This document shows, piece after piece, positions 8,547-17,869 of a stretch of 64,000 bases of DNA (positions within the stretch are counted from its first letter, which is position 1; every line of letters begins with the position of its first letter). This stretch comes from Terrimonas sp. Its GTDB lineage: Bacteria; Bacteroidota; Bacteroidia; Chitinophagales; Chitinophagaceae. The position numbers and the translations under genes were made by a program. The stretch covers positions 62,001-126,000 of the forward strand of contig WGMO01000011.1 in assembly GCA_016125075.1 (NCBI GenBank), given 5' to 3'. The notes under the pieces are model-generated. The model saw only the letters and a program-made list of their open reading frames with translations. It ran no database searches and was not told the DNA's origin.

Positions 8547-9713
8547 TTAACTATTAACGGGGATTTTCTCTACTTTATAGTTGTAGGAAGCGGCGGTTTC
8601 TTTTGTGATCTTTGGAATAGCCCGCTCTTCTTTTTGTCTGAGTTTGTGCTTACGGGCGCCCTTGAGGTACAGGAGTTGGAAAACAAGAAATAATGCCACC
8701 ACATAGCCCAGGATGCTGAAAGAAACAACATAATTCCAGGGAATAATATTGAGAATCAGCAATACGGCAATGGGAAATGACAATACAGTTGTTCCGATAA
8801 GGGTATAAACAACCTGACGGTCTTTCAGACCCAGGTAAGCCAGGTGGTGCGTGATATGGTCCTTGCCGCCAACAAAAGGGGATTGCTTTTTCATCAGCCG
8901 GCGGATGGTGACCGTAGTGGTATCAATCAGGGGTACAATAAAAAACAATGCAGGGATAATAAAGGGTTTTATTTGAAATACCCCCTGGTTGCCATCATTG
9001 AACTGCCAGAAATAGAGGATACTGGTCGACGCCAGGAAAACCCCCAGGAACTGGCTACCCGTATCTCCCATATAAATCTTGGAAGGACTCCAGTTAAAAT
9101 ACAAAAACCCGATAATGGAACCCAGCACACCGATCAGCATGAACAAATAAAGATTGCCGGACACATTGCCGGAGAAAAGTATGACCGTGATAAGCCCCAG
9201 GATAATCATGGCGGATATGGATCCGGTGATCGCATCCATATTGTCAAGCATATTGATGGAATTCATTAATCCCACCACCCAGATGATGGTGAACAATATG
9301 TTGATGATTCCGATATTTGAAATATGGGTTTGGATACCGCAGGCCAGCAATATAACGGCGCACAATACCTGCATCAGGAATTTGATCAGGGGATTTGTAT
9401 TATAAGCATCATCAGCCAGCCCCATCAGAAAACCCAGTGTTGAAGCCGCCATGATTCCGATCATCTGTTTATCCATCACAAAACTCTGCTCTTTGGGTAT
9501 CAAGCCAATAATGGCAATTGAGATGAGAAAAACAATAAAGAAGGAAATACCCCCAACGGATGGTTTAACATGCGCGGACCAGCGAACCTGCTTAAAAGCA
9601 AGATTATTCCGGGACCCAAGATTAAAGGAAAATTTGAGTAACAAATAATTGATCAGAAACGAAACTGAAGCAGCAATTACGAAATAAAGCAGCAGAAAAG
9701 TTGTCGTTGTCAT
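8547..9713 (-). CDS. MraY/WecA-like undecaprenyl-phosphate sugar-1-phosphate transferase
   Basis: A polytopic inner-membrane enzyme of glycosyltransferase family 4, which moves a UDP-HexNAc sugar-1-phosphate to undecaprenyl phosphate and starts O-antigen, capsule or teichoic-type glycan synthesis. The 388 residues hold about ten or eleven TM segments. Catalytic motifs are visible: the Asp pair in GLADDAYN (about 101-102), NMLDNMDAITG (about 154-164), GDTGSQFLG, and the His-rich loop KDHITHHL near 290. The DAI in place of the more usual DGL/DGI after NMLDNM is a small deviation. WecA-type is favoured over MraY because there is no mur cluster nearby. It is probably monocistronic. A possible promoter box lies at 9809-9816. 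Confidence 0.85.
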   Translation of the reverse strand: MTTTTFLLLYFVIAASVSFLINYLLLKFSFNLGSRNNLAFKQVRWSAHVKPSVGGISFFIVFLISIAIIGLIPKEQSFVMDKQMIGIMAASTLGFLMGLADDAYNTNPLIKFLMQVLCAVILLACGIQTHISNIGIINILFTIIWVVGLMNSINMLDNMDAITGSISAMIILGLITVILFSGNVSGNLYLFMLIGVLGSIIGFLYFNWSPSKIYMGDTGSQFLGVFLASTSILYFWQFNDGNQGVFQIKPFIIPALFFIVPLIDTTTVTIRRLMKKQSPFVGGKDHITHHLAYLGLKDRQVVYTLIGTTVLSFPIAVLLILNIIPWNYVVSFSILGYVVALFLVFQLLYLKGARKHKLRQKEERAIPKITKETAASYNYKVEKIPVNS

Positions 9714-10017
9714 AAAGTCCTTTCTTTAGTCCCGATATTAATAGATTATTTCCGGGTGGTTATAATTACGGATGATGGCTACAATCAGGCAATAACAGGA
9801 TTCGGTGGCAAAAATAGGTTACTCAGGCTTAGTTTGTGAATCCCCTTACAACTTTTTTAATGCACATATGTGATTATCAGGCGTTGAGCGCCAAATTTAT
9901 CCACATAATTTTGCAATACAGGCCTCCCTTCTTAAAAAAAGTTGCACATTTGCACCAGTTCCAAAACGACATTTTGATTTTCTTTATTATAATAAGTTTA
10001 AAATCTTTTTAAATATT
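9714..10017. promoter_or_regulatory. 304-base divergent intergenic region
   Basis: No gene is supported here. It separates the leftward WecA-like gene from the rightward transketolase half and should hold both promoters. On the minus strand an exact TAnnTTTG box (TATTTTTG) lies at 9809-9816, about 95 bases before the WecA-like start. On the plus strand TAAGTTTA at 9993-10000, with TTG at 9974-9976 (16-base spacer), could serve the transketolase gene, leaving a short AT-rich leader. No riboswitch fold, tRNA or repeat was recognised. Confidence 0.35.
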
Positions 10018-10854
10018 ATGGCCACGCTTGTAGAAATTGCCTCTCAGATTCGGAGGGATATTGTTAGGATGGTACACGGTGCCAACAGTGGTCACCCGGG
10101 CGGTTCACTGGGTTGTGCTGATTACTTTACTGCATTGTATTTCAAGGTAATGAAGCATAATCCCCAGTTTAGTATGAACGCAAAAAATGAAGATGTTTTT
10201 TTTCTTTCAAACGGTCATATCTCTCCCGTTTTTTACAGCACGCTGGCCCGCAGCGGTTATTTTGATATCAAGGAATTGGCCAGTTTCAGAAAACTGAATT
10301 CAAGGTTACAGGGTCATCCGGCCACCCATGAACACCTGCCGGGTATCAGGGTTGCCTCAGGATCACTGGGCCAGGGGATGAGTGTTGCTATTGGTGCAGC
10401 ACTGACAAAAAAATTGAACGGGGAAAATACGATCGTGTTTTCACTACATGGTGACGGAGAACTGGAAGAAGGCCAGAACTGGGAAGCGATGATGTTTGCA
10501 GCCCATCACAAAGTAGATAACCTGATTGCAACGGTCGATTGGAACGGACAACAAATTGATGGTCCCACCCAACTTGTTATGAACCTCGGTGACCTGGGAG
10601 CTAAGTTTGCATCCTTCGGCTGGCAGGTCTTACACCTTGAAAATGGCAACGATCCTGATGCTGTTGCTGCAAAACTGGAGGAAGCCAAAACATATACCGG
10701 TAAAGGAAAACCGATTGTTATACTCATGGTTACCGCAATGGGAAAGGGTGTTGATTTTATGGAAGGGCACCATGAATGGCATGGTATCGCACCCAATGAT
10801 GAACAGTTGGCAAAAGCACTGGCTCAATTACCGGAAACACTGGGCGATTATTGA
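10018..10854 (+). CDS. tktA: Transketolase, N-terminal (TPP pyrophosphate-binding) subunit
   Basis: The N-terminal half of a split transketolase, which transfers two-carbon ketol units in the pentose phosphate pathway. The 278 residues match only the first third of a full enzyme: substrate/TPP contacts in GANSGHPGGSLGCAD (about 22-36), GHPATHEHLPGIRVASGSLGQG, and the TPP-Mg motif HGDGELEEGQNWEA near 148-161, followed by VDWNGQQIDG. It ends with the GMAPND-type stretch HGIAPNDEQL and a proper stop, so it is a complete subunit, not a truncation. The C-terminal pyrimidine-binding subunit is not next to it; the following gene is on the other strand. Activity requires that partner elsewhere in the genome. 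Confidence 0.93.
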   Translation: MATLVEIASQIRRDIVRMVHGANSGHPGGSLGCADYFTALYFKVMKHNPQFSMNAKNEDVFFLSNGHISPVFYSTLARSGYFDIKELASFRKLNSRLQGHPATHEHLPGIRVASGSLGQGMSVAIGAALTKKLNGENTIVFSLHGDGELEEGQNWEAMMFAAHHKVDNLIATVDWNGQQIDGPTQLVMNLGDLGAKFASFGWQVLHLENGNDPDAVAAKLEEAKTYTGKGKPIVILMVTAMGKGVDFMEGHHEWHGIAPNDEQLAKALAQLPETLGDY

Positions 10855-10920
10855 TGACAGTGTAATCACAATTTTTTCCTGCTACAGCTGATGGTAACTT
10901 CCATCACGTATCTGCATGAT

Positions 10921-12144
10921 CTATTCACTTCTTAAGGACAGGTCCCTTTTGGCTGCTTTGCCGGAGGGAATCCAGGCGGCAATGAAAGCGATGACAAAAA
11001 CGGTTGTGCCTACCAATAAAAAATCAGTGAGCTTGATCTTCACCGGGAAATAGTCAATCAAAAAAGACCCGCCCCCCAGCGAAATCAGTTTATATTTTAT
11101 CTGGGCAAGTGCGATCAGCAGGGCTAACAGCATCCCGATCCCCCCACCAATCACCGCCAGCAGGATGCCCTCGCTCAGGAATATTTTCTGAATAAAAGTT
11201 CGGTCACCCCCAAGGGCATGGAGTACACTCATGTCTTTTTCCTTTTCCAGTACCAACATGGTCAGTGCACCGATCATATTAAATGCGGCGACCACCAGTA
11301 TCAGGCTGAGTACGGCATAGATCACCCATTTTTCTGCCCGCATTACAGAATATAATCCCTGGTTCTGCTGATAACGGGTCTGTACCTTATAAGCAGTTCC
11401 CAGCAGGTTCTGTAGATCATCCCTCAGCCTGTCGGCGTTTGACGGATCTTTGACAGATACTTCAAGGGCCGTATATTCATTTGCTTTCAGGTTCAGCATA
11501 TCTTTTACAAATGCAAGATTGCTGATCGCATATTTATTATCGAAATCTTTCTGAATAATAAAGGTCCCGGTGGTGGTGGCAGTGCGGGACCGTACCGCAT
11601 TCAAGGGGTCCAGGAAATTACTGGCGTCCTTGTTGGGAAGATACACCAGCAAGGGCAGGAGGTTCCTGTCTGTCATGATGCCCAGGGCGCTTTCAACTCC
11701 GGCACCCAAAACCAGGGAAGGATTTTCATCATTACCCAGGTTAAATGAACCTTTCACCATATTATCGGCCACACCGGAAACAGAAGGATAATCCTGATCC
11801 ACCCCTTTCAAAAAAACCACCGACTGGTTTTCGCCATTTTGTAACAAGGCTTTCTCTTCAGCCGTGAGGGAGATCCCGGCCACATCCCTGACCGCCCTGA
11901 TCTGTCTTAACTGTTCCGGGGTGATGCTGATTACCTTGCCCTGCTGGGCTGAGATCTTAATATCCGGGTAAAAAGAAGAATACAATGATTTTACCAGGCC
12001 TTCAAACCCGTTGAATACACTTAACACCAGGATCAATGCCGCCGTTCCGATCATCATGGCGACGATACTGATCCAGGCAATGATATTGATGGCATTGGTG
12101 GATTTCTTTGCTTTAAAATAACGCCAGGCGAAAAGAAAATGCAA
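10921..12144 (-). CDS. LolC/LolE-type ABC transporter permease (FtsX/MacB fold)
   Basis: An inner-membrane permease of the lipoprotein-releasing type, which with an ATPase (LolD) frees lipoproteins for transfer to the outer membrane. The 407 residues have one N-terminal TM segment (INIIAWISIVAMMIGTAALILVLSVFNG), a large periplasmic domain (about 50-270), and three C-terminal TM segments of the FtsX domain, with the coupling-helix stretch EKEKDMSVLHALGGDR. The start is TTG at 12144: a stop codon lies two codons upstream, and the conserved N-terminal FAWRYFKAKKSTNAINII begins almost at once. rbfA ends 10 bases upstream, so the two form an operon. No LolD gene is visible in the window. Confidence 0.87.
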   Translation of the reverse strand: MHFLFAWRYFKAKKSTNAINIIAWISIVAMMIGTAALILVLSVFNGFEGLVKSLYSSFYPDIKISAQQGKVISITPEQLRQIRAVRDVAGISLTAEEKALLQNGENQSVVFLKGVDQDYPSVSGVADNMVKGSFNLGNDENPSLVLGAGVESALGIMTDRNLLPLLVYLPNKDASNFLDPLNAVRSRTATTTGTFIIQKDFDNKYAISNLAFVKDMLNLKANEYTALEVSVKDPSNADRLRDDLQNLLGTAYKVQTRYQQNQGLYSVMRAEKWVIYAVLSLILVVAAFNMIGALTMLVLEKEKDMSVLHALGGDRTFIQKIFLSEGILLAVIGGGIGMLLALLIALAQIKYKLISLGGGSFLIDYFPVKIKLTDFLLVGTTVFVIAFIAAWIPSGKAAKRDLSLRSE

Positions 12145-12154
12145 TGGTCAGGAT

Positions 12155-12547
12155 TTATGATGATGAATCTTCCGCTTTATTCCCGCTTCCGGGTGTTTCC
12201 TCCTTGATCTTTTTAAAAAGCGCTTCCATTTTAAAAACATGCTCCAGCGTGTCGTCGGCAAAATATTTGATCTCCGGAATGCGTCTTAATTGCTGTTTCA
12301 CCCTGGCTGCCAGTTCCTTTTTGATCTCCCAGGCACGGTCTTCGATCTTTTTCAAGGCAGCGGCGGTATCCTGCACCTGGAAAAAGCTGAGATAAATCCT
12401 TGCTTCCAGCAGGTCGGGGGTAATTTTTACACTGGAAACCGATACCATCCCCCCTTCCACCATGGATAATCCCAAACGCTGAAAAATATCATTGACTTCC
12501 TTATTGATAAGGCTTCCTACCTGTTTCTGACGTTTCCCTTCCTTCAT
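12155..12547 (-). CDS. rbfA: Ribosome-binding factor A
   Basis: RbfA binds the 30S subunit during late 16S rRNA maturation and cold adaptation. The 130-residue protein has the KH-like core: RQKQVGSLINKEVNDIFQR, VSVSSVKITPDLLEARIYLSF, and the C-terminal LRRIPEIKYFADDTLEHVFKMEALFKKI. It ends with an acidic/Ser-rich tail (GNKAEDSSS). The start is ATG at 12547 (MKEGKRQ); the ATG at 12553 would add only two residues. A longer frame reaching 12796 runs inside the divergent ABC transporter and is rejected. It is the first gene of a two-gene leftward operon with the LolC/E-like permease. Confidence 0.92.
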   Translation of the reverse strand: MKEGKRQKQVGSLINKEVNDIFQRLGLSMVEGGMVSVSSVKITPDLLEARIYLSFFQVQDTAAALKKIEDRAWEIKKELAARVKQQLRRIPEIKYFADDTLEHVFKMEALFKKIKEETPGSGNKAEDSSS

Positions 12548-12602
12548 AATCATAGCATTAATAGTGGTAAAATTAGTTACTTTGCTCCTTTTAACTGAAG
12601 GA

Positions 12603-14429
12603 ATGAAGCAATATTCACGGATTTTTAAATACCTGGGGGTTTTCAGGGGAAAAATCATTTTATACTTTCTATTTACGGTATTGAGTATTGTTTTCTCCAT
12701 TGTATCCATTGGCATGTTAATGCCTTTTTTCGACCTCATCTTCATGAACCCAAGGCCGGAATGCGCGGATTGCAGTGGTATTACACAGGTGAGCAATAAC
12801 CCGCTGATTCAATACATAAAAACCTTTCTGATCAATTCCATCAATCATAACGGCAAGGTGGTTACCCTGGGTTTTATATGTATCCTGATGATCCTGTTCA
12901 TCTTTTTGAAAAATTTATTTCTCTACCTCTCCTATTTTGTACTCAATCCGTTAAAAAACAAGGTGGTGAATAACCTGCGGGAAGACCTCTATGATAAGAT
13001 CCTGAGGTTACCGATCGGGTATTTCAATGAAAAAAGAAAAGGCGACCTGATGAGCCGGATGACAACGGATGTTGCCGAAGTGGAAAATTCTGTGGTAGGC
13101 ACACTTGAAGGTTGGATCCGGGACCCGCTTACGATCATCATCACCCTGATCGTCTTATTCCTGATCAGCGGGCAACTGACTTTATTCATACTCGTCCTGT
13201 TACCGATACTCGGTCTTGTGATCGGCAGGATCACCAGGTCGCTGAAAAAACATTCACAACGGGTAGCCAATAAATTTGGTGAAACGTTGTCAACGCTGGA
13301 TGAGACTCTGGGTGGCCTCAGGGTGATCAAGGCTTTTAATATTGAAAACCTGTTACGCGGAAGGTTTGTGAAAACGAATAATGAACTGCTCCTGGCAAAA
13401 AACCAGATCAGCTATCGTCGCGACCTGGCTTCACCCCTTTCTGAAGTTATGGGTGTGGCATTGTTTTGCGGTGTATTATATTATGGAGGCCAGCTGGTGT
13501 TAAGCAAATCAATTGGCCTGGAAGCTTCTGCTTTTATCGGTTACCTCGGCATTTTTTATAACCTGATCAACCCGGCCAAAAATCTCTCCACCTCCTTCAG
13601 CAACATGCGGAAGGGAACGGCGGCCATCGGCAGGATCGAAGAGGTATTGAATACCCCCAATACGGTGGATGACAACCCCGAAGGCAAAACCATCCGTTCT
13701 TTTTCCGATGCCATCGAATTCAGGCATGTGCGTTTTGCCTATGAAGATGCGGTGATCCTGGACGATATTAATCTTGTAGTGGGTAAGGGGAAAACGATCG
13801 CCCTGGTAGGTTCTTCCGGAGCCGGCAAATCCACACTGGCCGACCTGATACCCCGCTTTCATGATGTAACGGGTGGTGAAGTGCTGATCGACGGCATCAA
13901 CATCAAAGATTATTCCCTGCATGCCGTTCGCAGCCTGATGAGTATCGTAACACAGGAACCCATCCTGTTTAATGATACCATTGCCAACAATATTAAACTG
14001 GGTATGGACAATGCTTCTGATGAAGCAGTGATCCAGGCAGCGAAAGTTGCCAATGCCCATAATTTTATCCTGCAAAAGGAAAACGGGTATGATACCAATA
14101 TCGGTGACCGCGGCTCCAAACTGAGTGGCGGCGAAAGACAAAGGCTGACCATCGCTAGGGCCTTATTAAAAAATCCGCCCATCCTGATCCTGGATGAAGC
14201 CACTTCTTCTCTCGACACCGAAAGTGAAAGACTGGTGCAGGATGCTATCAATAATATGATGCAGAACAGGACCAGCATTGTCATTGCGCATCGCTTATCC
14301 ACCATCCGGCATGCCGATGAGATCATTGTCTTACAAAAAGGCCGTATTGTAGAAAGGGGCACCCATGACCAGTTAATGGCTGCCAATGGATTTTATAAAC
14401 GGCTGGTTGACATGCAGGAAGTTCGTTAG
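12603..14429 (+). CDS. MsbA-like ABC exporter (fused TM and ATPase domains)
   Basis: A half-size ABC exporter, 608 residues, working as a homodimer in the inner membrane. Six TM segments occupy about residues 1-330 (first: GKIILYFLFTVLSIVFSIVSIG). The ATPase domain carries Walker A GSSGAGKST near 402-410, the signature LSGGERQRL near 507, Walker B ILILDEATSSLD near 527, and the switch histidine in IVIAHRLSTIRHADE. Such proteins in Bacteroidota often flip lipid A (MsbA) or other lipids; the substrate is not proven by sequence. The ATG at 12603 is preferred to 12564, as it leaves a 55-base gap for the divergent rbfA. Four cysteine/aspartate residues in PECADC lie in the first periplasmic loop. 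Confidence 0.88.
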   Translation: MKQYSRIFKYLGVFRGKIILYFLFTVLSIVFSIVSIGMLMPFFDLIFMNPRPECADCSGITQVSNNPLIQYIKTFLINSINHNGKVVTLGFICILMILFIFLKNLFLYLSYFVLNPLKNKVVNNLREDLYDKILRLPIGYFNEKRKGDLMSRMTTDVAEVENSVVGTLEGWIRDPLTIIITLIVLFLISGQLTLFILVLLPILGLVIGRITRSLKKHSQRVANKFGETLSTLDETLGGLRVIKAFNIENLLRGRFVKTNNELLLAKNQISYRRDLASPLSEVMGVALFCGVLYYGGQLVLSKSIGLEASAFIGYLGIFYNLINPAKNLSTSFSNMRKGTAAIGRIEEVLNTPNTVDDNPEGKTIRSFSDAIEFRHVRFAYEDAVILDDINLVVGKGKTIALVGSSGAGKSTLADLIPRFHDVTGGEVLIDGINIKDYSLHAVRSLMSIVTQEPILFNDTIANNIKLGMDNASDEAVIQAAKVANAHNFILQKENGYDTNIGDRGSKLSGGERQRLTIARALLKNPPILILDEATSSLDTESERLVQDAINNMMQNRTSIVIAHRLSTIRHADEIIVLQKGRIVERGTHDQLMAANGFYKRLVDMQEVR

Positions 14430-14495
14430 CCGGATCTGTACACCGGAATTTTTATGAACCTTCGTATCTTTCCTTTCTCACCAAAGCATACACAC

Positions 14496-16604
14496 ATGAA
14501 AAGAAGCTTATCGCTGATTTCCTTTCTCAGCTTCCTGTCAGTCAGCTTAATTGCCCAGTTAAAACCTGTAACCTACCAACAGGCATTTGAAAATGCCCCC
14601 ACCAGTATCCTGCAAAGGTTGCCAGAGGTCAGGGAATGGATAGACGATAATCATTATGCCCTCGTACAAAAAGATGAGACCGACGGGAAAATGAAAACAT
14701 TTTCAGTGGATGTAAAGTCCGGCAAAGCTGTCGTAGTGGAAAACGAAACCGGCAAAACGGTGAAAGATGAGGAATTGACTACCCCGAAAGACGCCAAAAA
14801 TATCAGTTTTTCCCCCAATGGAAAATGGCTGGCCTATACCTTGAAAAATGACCTGTATATCCGCAATATGGCAACCGGCACCGATACCCGGCTTACCAGC
14901 GACGGTTCAGAAAACATAAAAAACGGTTATGCTTCATGGGTATATTATGAAGAGATCCTGGGAAGGAGAAGCCGGTATAAGGCTTTCTGGTGGAGCCCCG
15001 ACAGTAAAAAGATCTGTTTTATGCGGTTTGATGACACCGAAGTTCCCACCTTTCCGATCTATGTCATCGATGCTCAGCATGGCTACCTTGAAAATGAACA
15101 TTATCCCAAGGCCGGGGATAAAAACCCTGCTGTCAGGATCGGGATCGCAGATATTGCCTCCTCGGCAATAACCTGGGCCGATTTTAATGAAAAAGACGAC
15201 CAGTATTTTGGCACACCCATCTGGACACCCGATAGCCGTTTATGGGTACAATGGATGAACCGCGGGCAAGACAACCTGAAGATCTTTGATATCAGTCTTG
15301 ACAATGGCCAAAAAAATGAAGTGTACGATGAAAAACAAAAAACCTGGGTTGACCTTGACCAGAATGACAGGATCGAATTCCTGCCCAGCGGGAAAGGCTT
15401 TATTTTAAAATCCGATAAAAGCGGTTGGGAACAGTTTTACCTGCACGATATGAACGGGAAAGAACTATCACGCATTACCAACGGGGAATTCACCGTAGGG
15501 GATATCTTTAAAATAGATGAAAAAAACAATACCCTCTATTTTAGCGCCAGAAAGGAAAACTCGGCAAGATTTGATCTGTACGCAGCAAGCTTTGACGGGA
15601 AAAAAATGATACGCCAGTCATTTGGTGATTACTCCTTCAGCGGAATGACCATTTCGCCATCCAGTAAATATTTCATCACTACCTATTCAAACCTGCAAAC
15701 GCCCCCAACAATGGTGCTAATGGACATGAAAGGAAAACTGATCCGGGAACTGGGCAATGCAAAAGGCGATGCCTTTAATGAATACAACAAACCCCGATCT
15801 GAAATTGTCCGGGTAAAATCAGCCGACGGTCTTTTTGACCTGCCGGTGCGGATCACTTATCCTATCAATTTTGATCCGAACAAAAAGTATCCCGTACTGG
15901 CCAGTATTTATGGCGGGCCCAATGCGGGAACCGTGTATGATACCTACCGTTCTTTCCCACAGGAAACCTGGTGGGCCCAGGAAGGTATGATACAAGTGGC
16001 GTTTGATAACCGCAGCAGCGGTCATTTTGGGAAAAAGGGAATGGACTTTATCCACCGGCAGCTGGGTAAATATGAAATTGAAGATTATATGCAGTGTGCC
16101 AAATGGTTGCGGGACAAACCCTTTGTTGATGGTAACCGTATCGGCATTACCGGTGGTAGTTTTGGAGGGTACATGACCTGTATGGCATTGACCTATGGTG
16201 CCGATGTGTTCACCCATGGTATTGCCAATTCATCGGTAACCGACTGGCAGTTTTATGATACCCATTATACCGAGCGATACATGGACACCCCCGCAGAAAA
16301 CCCCGAAGGTTATAAAAAAACATCGGTCATGACCTATGCGGATAAATTAAAAGGGGTACTCCGCATCGTACACGGAACCTCGGATGATAACGTGCATATG
16401 CAGAATACACTTGTTTTCATCAATAAGCTGGAAGACCTGAAAAAGAATTTTGAGATGATGATTTACCCGGGTCAAAGACATGGTATCGGTGGCCTGAAAG
16501 GGGTACATAACCGTACCGAAGCCTATAGCTTTTATTATAAATACTTATTGCAAAAAGAAATCCCCCAGGCTTTCTGGCAGTCATCCGGACAAAAAGCATT
16601 TTAA
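14496..16604 (+). CDS. Exported S9 family peptidase (dipeptidyl-peptidase IV type)
   Basis: A serine peptidase of the prolyl oligopeptidase family, DPP-IV branch, which removes dipeptides (often Xaa-Pro) from peptide N termini. From ATG 14496 it has 702 residues with a signal peptide (KRSLSLISFLSFLSVSLIAQ), so it acts in the periplasm or on the outer surface. The N-terminal beta-propeller (about 30-440) includes the paired glutamates in VYYEEILGR that hold the substrate amino group in DPP-IV. The alpha/beta hydrolase domain has catalytic Ser in GGSFGGYM (about 553), Asp in SDDNVH (about 628) and His in GQRHGIGG (about 661). The longer frame from 14454 would hide the signal peptide. It follows the ABC exporter by 66 bases. 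Confidence 0.94.
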   Translation: MKRSLSLISFLSFLSVSLIAQLKPVTYQQAFENAPTSILQRLPEVREWIDDNHYALVQKDETDGKMKTFSVDVKSGKAVVVENETGKTVKDEELTTPKDAKNISFSPNGKWLAYTLKNDLYIRNMATGTDTRLTSDGSENIKNGYASWVYYEEILGRRSRYKAFWWSPDSKKICFMRFDDTEVPTFPIYVIDAQHGYLENEHYPKAGDKNPAVRIGIADIASSAITWADFNEKDDQYFGTPIWTPDSRLWVQWMNRGQDNLKIFDISLDNGQKNEVYDEKQKTWVDLDQNDRIEFLPSGKGFILKSDKSGWEQFYLHDMNGKELSRITNGEFTVGDIFKIDEKNNTLYFSARKENSARFDLYAASFDGKKMIRQSFGDYSFSGMTISPSSKYFITTYSNLQTPPTMVLMDMKGKLIRELGNAKGDAFNEYNKPRSEIVRVKSADGLFDLPVRITYPINFDPNKKYPVLASIYGGPNAGTVYDTYRSFPQETWWAQEGMIQVAFDNRSSGHFGKKGMDFIHRQLGKYEIEDYMQCAKWLRDKPFVDGNRIGITGGSFGGYMTCMALTYGADVFTHGIANSSVTDWQFYDTHYTERYMDTPAENPEGYKKTSVMTYADKLKGVLRIVHGTSDDNVHMQNTLVFINKLEDLKKNFEMMIYPGQRHGIGGLKGVHNRTEAYSFYYKYLLQKEIPQAFWQSSGQKAF

Positions 16605-16640
16605 AAAGATCGGGCTGGAAATATTCCAGCCTGATCTTTT
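16604..16640. terminator. Bidirectional terminator between S9 peptidase and acyl-CoA dehydrogenase
   Basis: A 17-bp stem, with one G-T pair at 16612/16632, closes a 3-base loop and has A4 and T4 ends on each side (aaaagatc at 16604-16611, gatctttt at 16633-16640). It overlaps the stop codons of both convergent genes. Confidence 0.88.
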
Positions 16641-17778
16641 ATTTCAACACTTCGCGGCTGATGACGATCTTTTGTATTTCGCTGGTGCCTTCCCCAATCG
16701 TGCAAAGTTTTGCATCCCGGTAATGCTTCTCTACCGGAAAATCCTTGGTATACCCGTATCCCCCAAAAATCTGTACGGCATCGGTGGCTACTTTAACGGC
16801 TACTTCGCTGGCATAATATTTTGCCATGGCTCCCGCCTTGGTCACGGGTTCCCCTCTTTGCTTCAGATCACAGGCCTGTAAGGTGAGCAGTTCCGCTGCC
16901 GCGATTTCGGTCGCCATATCTGCCAGTTTAAAGGAGATTCCCTGGAAGTTGGAGATGGGCTGGTCAAACTGGTAACGTTCTTTTGAGTATTGCAGGGCAG
17001 CCTCATAGGCTCCTTTTGCAATACCCAGTGAAAGGGAGGCAATGGAGATACGCCCTCCGTCCAGGATTTTCAAGGATTGTTTGAAGCCGTCTCCAATTTC
17101 GCCGAGCCTTTGAGTATCCGGTATACGGCAATTTTCAAATATCATTTCTGCCGTCTCACTGGCACGCATACCCAATTTATTTTCTTTCTTCCCCGCACTA
17201 AACCCCGGAGTGCCCCTTTCCACCACAAATGTGGTGGCATTGTTCCGGGCCCTGGGTTCTCCGGTTCTGCAAACGACCACTGCAATATCACCGCTCTTTC
17301 CGTGGGTGATCCAGCTTTTTGTACCGTTGATGACCCAGTCATCCCCCTCCTTCACTGCGGTAGTCTTCATATTACCGGCATCACTTCCCGTATTGGGTTC
17401 TGTCAAACCCCAGGCCCCGATCCACTCTGCAGTGGCCAGTTTTGTCAAATACCGCTGCTTCTGTTCTTCATTGCCAAAGGTCAGAATATGTCCGGTGCAC
17501 AGGGAATTGTGGGCGGCCAGACTCAACCCTATTGAACCACATACTTTTGCTATTTCTTCGATGATCGTCTTGTATTCAAAATAACCCAGACCGGAACCAC
17601 CGTATTTTTCAGGCACCAGGACACCCATTAAGCCTAATTTTCCCATTTCCCTGAATACGGCCAACGGAAATTCCTGCTTTTCATCCCATTCCATCACGAA
17701 AGGCTTAATATGCTGCAAAGCAAAATCCCTGGCCGTCTGCGCCACCTGAGCGGTTATTTCCGATTGCTTAAAATCCAT
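16639..17778 (-). CDS. Acyl-CoA dehydrogenase
   Basis: An FAD-dependent dehydrogenase that forms the trans-2,3 double bond of acyl-CoA and passes electrons to ETF, in fatty acid or branched-chain acyl-CoA breakdown. The 379-residue length is standard. Visible motifs are [17 protein letters not shown] (FAD/substrate, about 131-147), WITHGKSGD, the arginine-rich [14 protein letters not shown], the [13 protein letters not shown] loop, and [17 protein letters not shown], whose first Glu is at the catalytic base position of the short- and medium-chain enzymes. Chain-length preference cannot be read. The ATG at 17778 is clear. A TetR-type palindrome at 17821-17838 overlaps its likely promoter, suggesting repression relieved by an acyl-CoA ligand. 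Confidence 0.94.
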   Translation of the reverse strand: MDFKQSEITAQVAQTARDFALQHIKPFVMEWDEKQEFPLAVFREMGKLGLMGVLVPEKYGGSGLGYFEYKTIIEEIAKVCGSIGLSLAAHNSLCTGHILTFGNEEQKQRYLTKLATAEWIGAWGLTEPNTGSDAGNMKTTAVKEGDDWVINGTKSWITHGKSGDIAVVVCRTGEPRARNNATTFVVERGTPGFSAGKKENKLGMRASETAEMIFENCRIPDTQRLGEIGDGFKQSLKILDGGRISIASLSLGIAKGAYEAALQYSKERYQFDQPISNFQGISFKLADMATEIAAAELLTLQACDLKQRGEPVTKAGAMAKYYASEVAVKVATDAVQIFGGYGYTKDFPVEKHYRDAKLCTIGEGTSEIQKIVISREVLK

Positions 17779-17797
17779 TGTTTCTTTTTAAAGGATT

Positions 17798-17838
17798 GTA
17801 AAATAAAGAAGATTTAAGAACACTAACAAGTGTTAGTG
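17798..17838 (-). promoter_or_regulatory. Promoter with TetR-type operator for acyl-CoA dehydrogenase
   Basis: Positions 17821-17838 form an inverted repeat, cactaac-AAGT-gttagtg, with 7-base arms. The size and sequence resemble operators of TetR-family repressors. On the minus strand a TTG (17827-17829) lies inside the palindrome and a TATTTTAC box follows at 17798-17805 with a 21-base spacer, so a bound repressor would cover the -33 element. No T run follows leftward, which argues against a terminator for the MBL gene. No TetR gene is in the window. Confidence 0.5.
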
Positions 17839-17869
17839 CTAAATGGTTGTCTTTTTCTCGACGGGTTTA

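Noticed and set aside
10018-10854. Truncated transketolase pseudogene
   Set aside because: The frame ends at the usual boundary of split N-terminal subunits and is intact, so it is a subunit and not a broken gene.
12548-12796. N-terminal extension of rbfA
   Set aside because: It would run inside the divergent ABC transporter and adds no RbfA-like sequence.
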